Assembly (NCBI GenBank): GCA_019636655.1
Contig: JAHBXB010000005.1
Span: 62,001-126,000 of the forward strand
Origin: Phycisphaeraceae bacterium
GTDB taxonomy: Bacteria; Planctomycetota; Phycisphaerae; Phycisphaerales; UBA1924
Length of the DNA: 64,000 bases
Direction: 5' to 3'
In this document: piece after piece, positions 9,054 to 18,019 of the stretch
How positions within the stretch are numbered: the stretch's first letter is position 1
Layout: each line of letters starts with the position of its first letter
Made by a program: the position numbers and the translations under genes
Notes under the pieces: generated by a model
Seen by the model: only the letters and a program-made list of their open reading frames with translations
Told to the model about the DNA's origin: nothing
Databases searched by the model: none

Positions 9054-10136
9054 GTGGTGAAGAGGGACGGGGGCGTGGCCCGCCACTATCGTTGTGGCGG
9101 GAGCAGACCCATCGAGCACAACGGCCTCACCATCGCGATCAGTCCCTACCACCTCACGACGCGTGAGGAGCCGGCGATGGCCGCGCTGCTGCTGGCGGAT
9201 CGGGCGGTCACACTGCTGCCGGTTCCGGAGGGGTTTGTGGGCGGGATGGAGGGTCCGGGCCGTGGGCAGATCCGGGAGGCGGTGGAGCACTCGCCGCGGT
9301 TCCTGCGGCTGATGGAGTCGTGGCGCTGGACGATGCCGCTGTGGCGGGCGGGCGTGCTTGCGTCGACGGTTGGGGTAGAGGACACCGCGGATGAGCCGCG
9401 GGAGGTGTGGGACGAGTTGTCGGGGGACGAGCGGTGGGGGCCGGTGAGGGCGCTCATCCGGCCGACGCTGTTCGAGAACCCTGAGTTGCACCTGGACATG
9501 CTGTGCGGGGATCTGCTCAAGGGCGGGCCGGACCCGGGGATCGGGCTGCTGCTGACGGCGGGGCTGGACCGGTTTGCCGCAAGGCACGGAGCGATCGTTG
9601 CGCGGGCGGGCTTCGAGACCGGGTGCGGGTCGGTAACGCAGCGGGCCGAGGCGCTGATGGCCAGGCGAAGGGCGGCGGTGGCCGTTCCGGTGTTGCTCAG
9701 AGCAAGTGGTGCGATGGTGCTCCGGGCAAGGCGGGTGCTGGCGGGGGAACTGGCCGCGTTGCGGGGGGCGATTGCGGCGGGAGTGGCGGGGGATCCCGGC
9801 GCTGTCGCGGGGCTGGCGGACGCCGCGGCGGAGTACGCGCGTGCTTTTGAGCGGGTGAGGGCGCAGTTCATTGGTGACGATGATGACGGCGAGCGGGTGC
9901 TTGATGGGTTCGTAAGCCTGTCGCTCGTGCACCTTCCATTGGAGGCGGCGGTGCGGTCGTGCCTGACCGCGGCGAGAGCCCTGGCGGGGCGTCAGCGGGG
10001 GGCGGCGCTTGAGGCTGGCCCGACAGGCGAGGAGCGGGGAGAGGGGTTTCTCGCGATGGTGGTGCGGAAGATGAACATCCGGCCTGAGCCGCCGCACGGC
10101 GGGGGCGCCGCGGCCGGGAGGGGAGCGGTGCGATGA
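9054..10136 (+). CDS. Conserved-looking protein of unknown function
   Basis: I do not recognise this 360-residue protein. It is predicted soluble, without signal peptide or membrane helix, rich in Ala, Arg and Gly, and mostly helical in its second half ([20 protein letters not shown], then [15 protein letters not shown]). The start is uncertain: GTG 9054 lies 1 nt after galE, but the first 30 residues are of unusual composition and a later start is possible. The stop overlaps the start of the DUF255 protein gene by 4 nt (ATGA), implying coupled translation and perhaps a shared role. Third codon positions are strongly GC, as in its neighbours, so it is a real gene. Confidence 0.7.
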   Translation: MVKRDGGVARHYRCGGSRPIEHNGLTIAISPYHLTTREEPAMAALLLADRAVTLLPVPEGFVGGMEGPGRGQIREAVEHSPRFLRLMESWRWTMPLWRAGVLASTVGVEDTADEPREVWDELSGDERWGPVRALIRPTLFENPELHLDMLCGDLLKGGPDPGIGLLLTAGLDRFAARHGAIVARAGFETGCGSVTQRAEALMARRRAAVAVPVLLRASGAMVLRARRVLAGELAALRGAIAAGVAGDPGAVAGLADAAAEYARAFERVRAQFIGDDDDGERVLDGFVSLSLVHLPLEAAVRSCLTAARALAGRQRGAALEAGPTGEERGEGFLAMVVRKMNIRPEPPHGGGAAAGRGAVR

Positions 10137-12496
10137 GCGGTCGTGCCGCACAGCCACGGGAGAACCGTCTCGCGAAGGAGACGAGTCCGTACCTGCTGCA
10201 GCACGCGCGCAATCCGGTCGACTGGTACCCGTGGGGGGACGGGGCGATCGCGGCGGCGCGGGAGCGAGGGGTGCCCATTTTTCTGAGTGTCGGGTACTCC
10301 ACGTGCTACTGGTGCCACGTGATGGAGCGGGAGTCGTTCGAAGACGAAGCGACGGCGGCGGTGATGAACGAGCGGTTCGTGTGCGTAAAGGTCGACCGGG
10401 AGGAGCGGCCCGATGTCGACGACATCTACATGAACGCGGTGCAGGTGCTGACCGGGCGCGGCGGGTGGCCGATGAGCGTGTTCCTTGAGCCGGGATCGCT
10501 GCGGCCGTTCTTTGCCGGCACGTACTTCCCGCCGGAGGATCGGCACGGTCTGCCGAGTTTTCGACGGGTGCTCGTGGGGATGTCGGATGCGTGGAAGCAG
10601 AAGCGGGGAGAGGTGATCGAGCAGGCCGAGAGCGTGGCTCGGGCCGTTCGAGAGAACCTCGCGGCCGCGGCGGCGCCGCGCCAGATCGGTCGCGAACAGG
10701 TGGCGCAGGGCGTGTCGATGCTGCTGCGGATGCACGATCCGGTGAACGGCGGGTTTGGGGGAGGGGGCGACGGCGGGGGGGGGCCGAAGTTCCCGCAGCC
10801 GTCGTACCCGGAGTTTCTGCTGGCGTTCCGCGGGTTTGCGGGGGATGAGGCGACGCGGAATGCGGTGGATGCGGCGGTGCGGCTCACGCTGGACAAGATG
10901 GCGATCGGGGGGATGAACGACCAGGTGGGGGGTGGGTTCCACCGGTATAGCGTGGACGGACGCTGGATCGTGCCGCACTTCGAGAAGATGCTGTACGACA
11001 ACGGCCAGCTCGCGGAGGTGTATGCCCGCGCGGCGAGAGAGTACGGCGACGGCTTCTACCGGCGCATCGTGCGGCGAACCCTCGACTACGTGCTGCGGGA
11101 GATGACCTCGCCCGATGGAGCGTTCTGCAGCGCGCAGGACGCCGAGGTGAATCACAGGGAGGGACAGAACTACCTGTGGACCATGGAGCAGATGGCCGCG
11201 GTGCTCGGTGAAGAGGACGCGGCGTTCGCAGCACGGGTATACGGGGTGTCGCGGGGTGCGAACTTCAAGGATCCGCACCACCAGGACGAGCCGGCCTCGA
11301 GCGTGCTGTACCTGGTTGATCGTCCGGAGCGGGTCGCGGAGTCGCTGGGGATGACCGAGGCGGCGCTGCTCGAGCGGCTGGACGCCGTGAATGGACGCCT
11401 GTACGCGGCGCGGGCCCGGCGCGATCAGCCGTCGCGGGACGACAAGGTTCTGGCGGGGTGGAACGGGCTGATGATCGCGGGGATGGCGGTCGGGGGCTCG
11501 GTGCTGGAGGATCGCCGGTACATTGATGCCGGCGCCAGGGCGGCGGATGCAGTGTTGCGGCTGCTCGTGGTGGAGATGGATGGGGAGCCGACGCTGATGC
11601 GGTCCTATCGCGCGGGGACGGCCAAGATCCCGGCGTTCCTCGACGACTACGCGTACGTGATCCACGGGCTGATTGAACTGCACCGGGCGGGGCATGATGA
11701 ACGTGAGCGATACCTGCGCGAGGCGGTCGCCCTGACGAAGCGAGCGGGAGAGCTGTTTGGTGATTCGGATCGGGGCGGATACTTCGACACCCGGGCCGGG
11801 CAGGGGGACCTGTTCGTGCGGGCGAGGTCGACGTACGACGGGGCGGTTCCGAGCGGCGTCTCGGTGATGCTGCACAACCTGCTCGACCTGCACGAGATTC
11901 TGGGGGGTACGGAATACCTGGATGCCGCCGCGGGGTGCATGGCATCGGTGAGCGCGGCGGCGGCCCAGTCGTCGGTGGGGAGCGTGAACTCAACGCGGGC
12001 GCTGCTGAGGATGCTGACGGCGCCGGGGACCGCGGCCGCCCTTCAGGCGGCGCTGAACGGGGCCGAAACGGCCAAGGCGGCGGCGGGCGGCGCCCCCGAT
12101 GGCGCGGTGGAGGTGCTCGCGGCGGTCGAGCGTCTCGCGGTTGGTGAGGGTCACGAGGGAGCGGCGGGGACTGTCCTCAAGCTGCGGGTTGCGGAGGGGT
12201 ACCACGTGACTGCGGCGGATCCCGGGCCTGGTGGAAAGGACCTGATCCCGCTGCGTGTGTTCATGGTGGGTGGGAGCGGGTACGCGGTCTACGCCGACTA
12301 TCCGGAGGGAGCACCCTACGGGCCGAATGGGGATCTGCGGGTGTACAGGGGCGAGGTCACGCTGCCGATCGTGATCGAACGAACCGGCGAGGTGACGGGG
12401 CGGCCGTTGATCGCGGTGCGGTACCAGGCGTGCACGGAGACAGAATGCCTGGTGCCGGTAGCGGTGGAGTTGGATATCGCGATCGATCGCCAGTGA
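10133..12496 (+). CDS. Thioredoxin-domain DUF255 (YyaL/SSP411 type) protein fused to a DsbD-alpha-like domain
   Basis: The N-terminal about 170 residues are the DUF255 thioredoxin-like domain: [18 protein letters not shown], then [16 protein letters not shown] with the CxxC pair, then [13 protein letters not shown] six-hairpin-glycosidase-like region follows ([62 protein letters not shown]), as in YyaL and human SPATA20. Unusually, a further domain of about 130 residues follows from about residue 655. Its end, [20 protein letters not shown], resembles the DsbD N-terminal (alpha) domain with its Cys pair. At 787 residues it is longer than the usual 600-700. It probably acts in thiol redox or protein quality control; the precise reaction is unknown. 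Preceded by GGGAGGGGAG as ribosome binding site. Confidence 0.85.
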   Translation: MSGRAAQPRENRLAKETSPYLLQHARNPVDWYPWGDGAIAAARERGVPIFLSVGYSTCYWCHVMERESFEDEATAAVMNERFVCVKVDREERPDVDDIYMNAVQVLTGRGGWPMSVFLEPGSLRPFFAGTYFPPEDRHGLPSFRRVLVGMSDAWKQKRGEVIEQAESVARAVRENLAAAAAPRQIGREQVAQGVSMLLRMHDPVNGGFGGGGDGGGGPKFPQPSYPEFLLAFRGFAGDEATRNAVDAAVRLTLDKMAIGGMNDQVGGGFHRYSVDGRWIVPHFEKMLYDNGQLAEVYARAAREYGDGFYRRIVRRTLDYVLREMTSPDGAFCSAQDAEVNHREGQNYLWTMEQMAAVLGEEDAAFAARVYGVSRGANFKDPHHQDEPASSVLYLVDRPERVAESLGMTEAALLERLDAVNGRLYAARARRDQPSRDDKVLAGWNGLMIAGMAVGGSVLEDRRYIDAGARAADAVLRLLVVEMDGEPTLMRSYRAGTAKIPAFLDDYAYVIHGLIELHRAGHDERERYLREAVALTKRAGELFGDSDRGGYFDTRAGQGDLFVRARSTYDGAVPSGVSVMLHNLLDLHEILGGTEYLDAAAGCMASVSAAAAQSSVGSVNSTRALLRMLTAPGTAAALQAALNGAETAKAAAGGAPDGAVEVLAAVERLAVGEGHEGAAGTVLKLRVAEGYHVTAADPGPGGKDLIPLRVFMVGGSGYAVYADYPEGAPYGPNGDLRVYRGEVTLPIVIERTGEVTGRPLIAVRYQACTETECLVPVAVELDIAIDRQ

Positions 12497-12502
12497 CGGC
12501 GG

Positions 12503-12709
12503 TCAGGCTTTTGCCGGGGGCGATGCCGCGGGCTGGGCCGCCTGGTCGGTGGGTGCGGTCGGGGCCGGGCCGGCGCCCTTGCCGGCGGGGACCCTGATCG
12601 TCGTGGTGCAGTTGCGGCAACGGACCGTCTTGCCGCGGGAGGAGTGGGGCACAATGAGGACGCGCCGGCACGTCAGGTTCGGGCACATGATGCGGACATT
12701 CTCGTCCAT
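12503..12709 (-). CDS. Small zinc-ribbon protein
   Basis: This 68-residue protein has four Cys in two knuckles: C9-P-N-L-T-C14 and C31-R-N-C34, separated by a basic segment (SSRGKTVRC), followed by a flexible Ala/Pro-rich tail. The pattern is that of small MJ0042-like zinc ribbons, often found in planctomycetes. The frame is open far upstream, antisense to purA, but that is a shadow. The ATG at 12709 is preceded on its own strand by GGAGGT, a good ribosome binding site. It is convergent with the DUF255 gene (6 nt apart) and divergent from purA. Function unknown. Confidence 0.7.
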   Translation of the reverse strand: MDENVRIMCPNLTCRRVLIVPHSSRGKTVRCRNCTTTIRVPAGKGAGPAPTAPTDQAAQPAASPPAKA

Positions 12710-12859
12710 GGGATGACCTCCAGTGAGGCATCGGCAGGGCGAGGGCGGGTCTTCATCGATGGGCACGATGGAGGGCGGCGGAAGGTCGGGTGGCGCAGGA
12801 CTATCGTCCGTGCGGCTGGTTATGGGGCGGGCGGGAGCGCCGGCGGCGCGGGAGCGATC

Positions 12860-14200
12860 GTGGAACATCGAACCAACACGACCGGCGAGTGCGCGGCGGT
12901 TATCGGGCTGCAATGGGGCGACGAGGGGAAGGGGAAGCTGGTCGACCTGCTCGCGCCCGACTACGCGGCCGTCGTCCGGTACAACGGCGGCGCCAACGCG
13001 GGGCACTCCGTGGTCGTGGGCGGGGAGCGGTACGCGCTGCACCTGGTTCCTTCCGGGATCCTGTACCCCGACAAGCTCGCGGTGATCGGCAACGGGGTCG
13101 TGGTGGACCCGGAGGTGCTGCTCCGGGAACTGGATGGCCTGGCTCAGCGGGGAGTCGACGTGTCGGGACTTGTGCTCTCGGACCGCGCCCACGTTGTCAT
13201 GCCCTACCACAAGGCCGAGGACGAGCTCCGGGAACGGGTTCTCTCCTCCGCGCAGTACGCGACAAAGGAACAGACGACCGGGCGGTCGATCGGGACAACC
13301 AAGCGGGGTATCGGCCCCTGCTACGCGGACAAGGCGCAGCGGGCCACCGCGATCCGTGCCGGTGACCTGCTGAGGCCGGAGGTGCTGCGCCGAAAGGTGG
13401 AACTGGCGTGCGCGATCAAGAACGCCATGCTGCGAGGCCTCGCCGCGGACGATGAGGCGCCCGAGTTCAAGCCAGCGGAACTGATCGCCTGGGCGTCGGG
13501 GCTGGGGAAACGCCTGGAGCGGAATATCAAGGACACGACCTACCTGCTGCACGACCTGCGGTCGCAGGGGAAGCGGGTGCTCTTCGAGGGGGCTAACGCG
13601 GCGATGCTGGACGTGGACCACGGGACCTATCCCTACGTGACGAGTTCCTCGTGCACGGCCGGGGGGATTCCGGCGGGGACCGGTGTGCCGGGATCCGAGA
13701 TCTCCAGTGTGCTTGGCGTGGTCAAGGCCTACTCGACGCGGGTGGGGAACGGCCCCCTCGTGACCGAGTTGTTCGACGAGACCGGCAACCGGATCCGCGA
13801 GCGCGGGCGGGAGTTCGGAACGACGACGGGGCGGCCGCGGCGCGTGGGGTGGCTGGACCTGGTGGCGGTGAAGTACTCGGCGATGCTGTCCGGGGCTTCG
13901 GGTCTGGCGGTGACGCTGCTGGATGTGCTCGCGGGGCTGCCGACGCTTCGGGTCTGCACCGAGTACCGCGTTGGCGGGCGGACGACGGACCGGTTCCTGC
14001 CGGACGGCGACCTGCTGGAGGGCGCCGAACCGGTGTACACCGATGTCGCGGGGTTCGAGGAGGACATCGGGGGCGTCCGGTCGCGTCGAGACCTGCCGCC
14101 CGCGGCGAAGGTCTACCTGGACCTGATCGAGCGGATGGTCGGAGTCCGGGTCGCCATGGTCGGGGTCGGGCCCGAGCGGTCGCAGACGATCCGGGGCTAG
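12860..14200 (+). CDS. purA: Adenylosuccinate synthetase
   Basis: PurA condenses IMP and aspartate with GTP hydrolysis, the first committed step to AMP. The 446-residue product is full length. GLQWGDEGKGKLVDLL (catalytic Asp and P-loop) stands at residues 13-28, followed by YNGGANAGHSVVV with the catalytic His, TTGRSIGTTKRGIGP, FEGANAAMLDVDHGTYPYVTSS, and TTGRPRRVGWLDLVAVKYS. The open frame extends to 12644, but everything before GTG 12860 is out-of-family. GGGAG lies about 6 nt before this GTG, which is therefore chosen. purA is divergent from the zinc-ribbon gene with 150 nt between starts; no convincing operator was seen there. Confidence 0.95.
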   Translation: MEHRTNTTGECAAVIGLQWGDEGKGKLVDLLAPDYAAVVRYNGGANAGHSVVVGGERYALHLVPSGILYPDKLAVIGNGVVVDPEVLLRELDGLAQRGVDVSGLVLSDRAHVVMPYHKAEDELRERVLSSAQYATKEQTTGRSIGTTKRGIGPCYADKAQRATAIRAGDLLRPEVLRRKVELACAIKNAMLRGLAADDEAPEFKPAELIAWASGLGKRLERNIKDTTYLLHDLRSQGKRVLFEGANAAMLDVDHGTYPYVTSSSCTAGGIPAGTGVPGSEISSVLGVVKAYSTRVGNGPLVTELFDETGNRIRERGREFGTTTGRPRRVGWLDLVAVKYSAMLSGASGLAVTLLDVLAGLPTLRVCTEYRVGGRTTDRFLPDGDLLEGAEPVYTDVAGFEEDIGGVRSRRDLPPAAKVYLDLIERMVGVRVAMVGVGPERSQTIRG

Positions 14201-14290
14201 CCGGGCCGTATGATCGCCCTCGTGGTGAACCTGGGCGTTGCCGCGGCGTAGGTGTGAAATCCGGCTCAGTCTGATTGGAAGAAAGCGAGC

Positions 14291-15160
14291 ATGAACGCCA
14301 GCGCGGTCGCAGACAGTCCACCGACCAGCCCGTTTGCGGCGGACCGTGACGCCCTGAAGATCGTGGACGCCATGCGGCGACGCGATCCGGTGGCGGATCC
14401 GCTGGCGTGTATCGGTGATGTCCACCCGGGCCGGATCCCCCGCCACATCGCGATCATCATGGATGGGAACGGCCGGTGGGCCGAGGCGAGGGGCTTCCCG
14501 CGGGTGTTCGGACACCGGAACGGGGCCGCGGCAGTTCGGACTGTGATCAACGAGTGCCGGCGACTCGGGGTGGAGGTCCTGACGCTGTATTCATTCTCGC
14601 TGGAGAACTGGAAGCGACCCGCGGACGAGATCGGCTCGCTGATGCAGTTGTATGAGATGTACCTCGACGGTGAACGGGAGGCGCTGGTCAAGGCGAACGT
14701 GAAGTTCAGGCAGATCGGGCGGCGCGAGGGGCTCCCCGCGGAGGTACTGGGAGCGGTGGACCGCCTGACCGAGGCGACCGCGGCCAACACGGGGCCGACC
14801 TTGTGCGTGGCGGTGAACTACGGCGCGAGGGCGGAGATTGCCGACGCTGCGCGAGCGATCGCGGAGAAGGTCCGGCGCGGCGAGTTGGCCGCGGAGAGCG
14901 TCGATGAATCGACCGTTTCAGGGCACCTGTACACGGCAGGGCTGCCGGATCCGGACCTCCTGATCCGGACGGCGGGCGAGATGCGGGTGAGCAACTACCT
15001 GCTGTGGCAGATCTCGTACGCCGAACTGCACGTGACCCAGACTCTCTGGCCCGACTTCGGCGTGGCGGAGCTGCACGCCGCGATCCGGGATTTTGCCTCC
15101 CGGCGTCGGCGATTCGGCGGTCTGGATCAGACGGCGGGCGGCCACACGGGCGGCGCGTGA
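14291..15160 (+). CDS. uppS: Isoprenyl transferase (undecaprenyl diphosphate synthase)
   Basis: A cis-prenyltransferase that makes the C55 lipid carrier for cell-wall polymers from FPP and IPP. The 289-residue protein carries HIAIIMDGNGRWAEARG with catalytic Asp58, FGHRNGA, TLYSFSLENWKRP, DLLIRTAGEMRVSNYLLWQ and the C-terminal ELHVTQTLWPDF. An extra 45 residues precede the core. A purine-rich GGAAGAAAGCGAG precedes the ATG. It stands 18 nt before cdsA, so two envelope-lipid genes are adjacent. Confidence in the family is high; whether the product is exactly C55 cannot be read from the sequence. Confidence 0.93.
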   Translation: MNASAVADSPPTSPFAADRDALKIVDAMRRRDPVADPLACIGDVHPGRIPRHIAIIMDGNGRWAEARGFPRVFGHRNGAAAVRTVINECRRLGVEVLTLYSFSLENWKRPADEIGSLMQLYEMYLDGEREALVKANVKFRQIGRREGLPAEVLGAVDRLTEATAANTGPTLCVAVNYGARAEIADAARAIAEKVRRGELAAESVDESTVSGHLYTAGLPDPDLLIRTAGEMRVSNYLLWQISYAELHVTQTLWPDFGVAELHAAIRDFASRRRRFGGLDQTAGGHTGGA

Positions 15161-15165
15161 TCGGC

Positions 15166-15171
15166 TACATT
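15166..15171 (+). promoter_or_regulatory. -10-like element of cdsA
   Basis: TACATT seven bases before the GTG of cdsA at 15179, located in the 18-nt gap after uppS. It could give cdsA a leaderless transcript of its own in addition to read-through from uppS. Confidence 0.35.
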
Positions 15172-15178
15172 CTGGCCC

Positions 15179-16087
15179 GTGCTTAAGCACCGACTGATGA
15201 TGGGACCGCTCCTGATCGCGCTGGCGATCATGGGGTTGTGGCTTGACGATCGCCTGACAACGCTCGCCGCGCCCGCGGCGCTGCGGCCGTTCCTGCAAGA
15301 CGGTGGGAACTGGCCCCCGGGGACGGTGGTCTTCCTTGTCATGCTGGCCGTGAGTTTTTTCTCATCGCGCGAAATGGCGAGGATCCTGCGGGACAAGGGG
15401 ATCGCGGGAAGCAAGCGGATCATCACGACCGCGGCGATCGCGGGGCTGCTGGTGTCGTGCGTGGTGCCTTCGGGCACCGACGGGATGACGGCCGTCGCGA
15501 TCGTCAGCACAACGGCGGTTGCGTTGCTGGTCCTGTCGGTTGCCTTCTACTCACGGCACAAGTCGACGCAGGGTGTCGTCGCCGCGACCGGCGGGGTGAT
15601 GCTGGCATTCGTCTACCTGGGGCTGATGTTCGGGTTTCTGCTGGCCATCCGTCGCCAGCACTCGGCCTGGGTGCTGCTGTGGGTGGTGCTGACCACCAAG
15701 TCGAGCGACATCGGGGCGTTCGCGGCGGGGATGACCGTCGGGCGGAACAAGCTGATTCCCTGGCTGAGCCCGGGGAAAACCTGGGAGGGGCTGGCCGGCG
15801 GGGTGCTGATGGCCGCCGGGATTGGGGCGCTGGGGATGTGGTTGCTGCACACGCTGGCCGGCGTTCACGTCCAGAGCGTGTGGTTCGGGGCCATTGCGGG
15901 AGCGACATTCGCGGTCGTCGGACAGGCGGGAGACCTGATCGAGAGCATGTTCAAGCGGGACGCAGGGCTGAAGGATTCTGGCGGGTCGATCCCGGGCTTC
16001 GGCGGCGTTCTGGACGTGATCGACTCGGTTTTGTTTGTCGCGCCCGTGGCTTTCTGGCTGTTGCGGGGTTCGACGATAGCCAACTGA
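15179..16087 (+). CDS. cdsA: Phosphatidate cytidylyltransferase
   Basis: CdsA makes CDP-diacylglycerol from phosphatidic acid and CTP, the branch point of phospholipid synthesis, in the inner membrane. The 302-residue protein has about eight hydrophobic segments. The C-terminal signature begins SMFKRDAGLKDSGGSIPG and continues with FGGVLDVIDS. Two positions differ from the usual consensus (PGHGGxLDRxDS): His is Phe, and Arg is Val. The metal-binding Asp residues are kept, so activity is likely. The start is GTG, supported by the -10-like TACATT just before it. It follows uppS closely on the same strand. Confidence 0.9.
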   Translation: MLKHRLMMGPLLIALAIMGLWLDDRLTTLAAPAALRPFLQDGGNWPPGTVVFLVMLAVSFFSSREMARILRDKGIAGSKRIITTAAIAGLLVSCVVPSGTDGMTAVAIVSTTAVALLVLSVAFYSRHKSTQGVVAATGGVMLAFVYLGLMFGFLLAIRRQHSAWVLLWVVLTTKSSDIGAFAAGMTVGRNKLIPWLSPGKTWEGLAGGVLMAAGIGALGMWLLHTLAGVHVQSVWFGAIAGATFAVVGQAGDLIESMFKRDAGLKDSGGSIPGFGGVLDVIDSVLFVAPVAFWLLRGSTIAN

Positions 16088-16150
16088 GTTGAGCCCGCTA
16101 GAATCGAGCGGTTACCTTGCGGGTAAGTCGGGGGCCAGCCGGAGCGGTTG

Positions 16151-16903
16151 ATGACGGTTACGTCGCAACTCCTTGAACTCTTTCGCGTCGATAAACAAGT
16201 CCGTGGTCTCCGCAGCCGCCTCGACGTTGCGGAGTCGTTCCTCACCCAGCAGACATCGCTGCTTGACGGGATGAGCACTCGCGCGGCGGCCATCGAGTCG
16301 CAGGCCAAGCACCTGCGGGCCGAGGCGGCCAACGCCGAAGGGGAGGCGAAGCGGCTCGACGCGAAGATCGCCGGCCTGCGTGAGCAGATGAACTCGGCCA
16401 AGACCGCGAAGGAGTACAACGCGTTCCTGACTGAGTTGGGAACGTTCAAGGATCAGAAGGACGTGCATGAGTCAGATGCCCTCGCCGCGATGTCGCGGAT
16501 CGAAGAGCAGGACAAGGAACTCGCGACCATCCGCACCCAGATCACGGAACGCCAGGCAATCGCGGCGCAGGCCAAGACCGACCGTGATGCGAAGGAGGCG
16601 GAGATCCGGGAGCGGCTGGCGGAACTGACGAAGCAGCGGGCAACCCTCGCGAAGGCGATCCCTGCCGAAGCGCTGGTGGCCTTTGAGCAACTGGTCAAGT
16701 CCCGCGGCGACGAGGCGATGGCCTCCGTCGAGGTGATCGATCGGCGTGCGTACGAGTACTCCTGTGCGGCCTGCTTCATGACCCTGCCGGTCGAGACAGT
16801 TTCCTCGATCGTGTCCGGGAAGCTCACCCGGTGCGTCTCGTGCCACTGCATCCTCTATACGGAAGAGGAGATCGTGCGACCGAAGTCAGCCGCGAAGGGT
16901 TGA
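16151..16903 (+). CDS. Coiled-coil protein with C-terminal C4 zinc ribbon (DUF164/CT398 type)
   Basis: The 250-residue protein is almost entirely helical. Residues 1-190 form long heptad-rich coiled coils (for example IESQAKHLRAEAANAEGEAK and AMSRIEEQDKELATIRTQIT). The end carries a zinc ribbon with CAAC near residue 205 and CVSC near 228 (pattern CxxC-x(n)-CxxC). This is the architecture of the DUF164 family (CT398, HP0958/FlgZ). Roles in the family vary, from sigma-54 or flagellar regulation to nucleic acid binding, so no specific function is assigned. An in-frame TTG lies just before the ATG; ATG 16151 is preferred. TAGAAT at 16099-16104 may be its -10. Confidence 0.85.
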   Translation: MTVTSQLLELFRVDKQVRGLRSRLDVAESFLTQQTSLLDGMSTRAAAIESQAKHLRAEAANAEGEAKRLDAKIAGLREQMNSAKTAKEYNAFLTELGTFKDQKDVHESDALAAMSRIEEQDKELATIRTQITERQAIAAQAKTDRDAKEAEIRERLAELTKQRATLAKAIPAEALVAFEQLVKSRGDEAMASVEVIDRRAYEYSCAACFMTLPVETVSSIVSGKLTRCVSCHCILYTEEEIVRPKSAAKG

Positions 16904-16940
16904 TGCGTCGGTGGCGGCAGGTTGGGCGGGTTTCACCAGA

Positions 16941-17978
16941 TCAGGCGTCTTCAAAGAGTTCCGACCGGCCCGCGTCGGGTCGGAGCGTTACGCCCAGGTG
17001 CGATGCGCCGGCGCGAGTCAGTGCGCGGCCGCGGCGGGTCCGGGCGAGGAAACCCATCTGGAGCAGGTAGGGTTCGACAACATCCTCCAGCGTGCCGGCG
17101 TCCTCGTTCATGGTGGCGGCAACGGCCTCAAGCCCGACCGGCCCACCCTCGTAGGTCGACGCAATTGTGCGGAGGTAGGCACGGTCGAGGTCGTCCAGGC
17201 CGAGGTTGTCGACCCCTTCGAGCCGCAACGAGTCCTCCACGATGAGCCCGGTGATGCGGCCGCCGCCCTTGACCTGGGCGAAGTCCCTTACGCGTCGGAG
17301 AAGGCGGTTGGTGATCCGGGGGGTGCCGCGGGAGCGCCGGGCGATGGTCTCCAGCGTCGCGTCCTGGTCCGCCGCGACGCCCAGGAGCGAGCAGGACCGC
17401 CGCAGGATGGTGAGCAACTCGCCGGGCTCGTAGAACTTCAGGTGGTGCGTAATTCCGAAGCGGGATCGCAGCGGGGCGCTGACCATGCCCGCGCGGGTGG
17501 TGGCGCCGATGAGCGTGAAAGGCTTGAGGGAGATCTGCACCGTGCGGGCGGAAAGGCCCGAGTCAACCGGGACGTCGATCCGGAAGTCCTCCATTGCGGG
17601 ATAGATGAACTCCTCGACCGCCGCGGGCATCCGGTGGATCTCATCGATGAAGAGGACATCGCCGGCCTCGAGGCGCGTTAGGGCAGAGACCAGGTCCGTG
17701 GCCTTGGAGAGGACCGGGCCACCGGTGACGTGGACGCGGGTGCCCATTTCCCGGGCGATGACATGGGCGAGCGTCGTCTTGCCCAAGCCGGGAGGGCCGT
17801 GAAGCAGAACGTGCTCCATCGCCTCGCTCCGGTCGCGTGCCGCGCGGATCGCGATCGAAAGGCGCTCGATGAGATCCGTCTGGCCAACGTACTCGGCCAT
17901 TGTGTCCGGGCGGAGGGAGCGTGCGTGGATTTCCTCCTCCGTGCGTGCGTGGGCCGAGACCAAGCGTTCCGTCGCCAT
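16941..17978 (-). CDS. ruvB: Holliday junction branch migration DNA helicase RuvB
   Basis: RuvB is the hexameric AAA+ motor that, with RuvA, drives branch migration of Holliday junctions. The 345-residue protein is full length. It has SLRPDTMAEYVGQ at the N-terminus, Walker A GPPGLGKTT (about 54-62), Walker B LFIDEIHRM, sensor IGATTRAGMVSAPLRSRFG, sensor 2 RSRGTPRITNRLLRRVRDF, and the winged-helix end (GGPVGLEAVAATMNED ... GFLARTRRGR). The open frame extends upstream but MATERL is the natural start. TAGACT lies 7 nt before this ATG, suggesting its own leaderless promoter although the M28 peptidase gene ends only 41 nt upstream. ruvA and ruvC are not in the window. Confidence 0.95.
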   Translation of the reverse strand: MATERLVSAHARTEEEIHARSLRPDTMAEYVGQTDLIERLSIAIRAARDRSEAMEHVLLHGPPGLGKTTLAHVIAREMGTRVHVTGGPVLSKATDLVSALTRLEAGDVLFIDEIHRMPAAVEEFIYPAMEDFRIDVPVDSGLSARTVQISLKPFTLIGATTRAGMVSAPLRSRFGITHHLKFYEPGELLTILRRSCSLLGVAADQDATLETIARRSRGTPRITNRLLRRVRDFAQVKGGGRITGLIVEDSLRLEGVDNLGLDDLDRAYLRTIASTYEGGPVGLEAVAATMNEDAGTLEDVVEPYLLQMGFLARTRRGRALTRAGASHLGVTLRPDAGRSELFEDA

Positions 17979-17985
17979 GGGTGGG

Positions 17986-17991
17986 AGTCTA
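17986..17991 (-). promoter_or_regulatory. -10-like element of ruvB
   Basis: TAGACT on the minus strand, seven bases before the ruvB ATG at 17978, within the short gap after the M28 peptidase gene. Confidence 0.35.
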
Positions 17992-18019
17992 TGGTGTGAT
18001 GCCGCGGCGGGAGCGCCGG

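Noticed and set aside
12503-14515. A 670-codon minus-strand frame antisense to purA
   Set aside because: Only the last 68 codons (the zinc ribbon, with its own RBS) look real. The rest is Arg/His/Pro-rich antisense to a clear purA.
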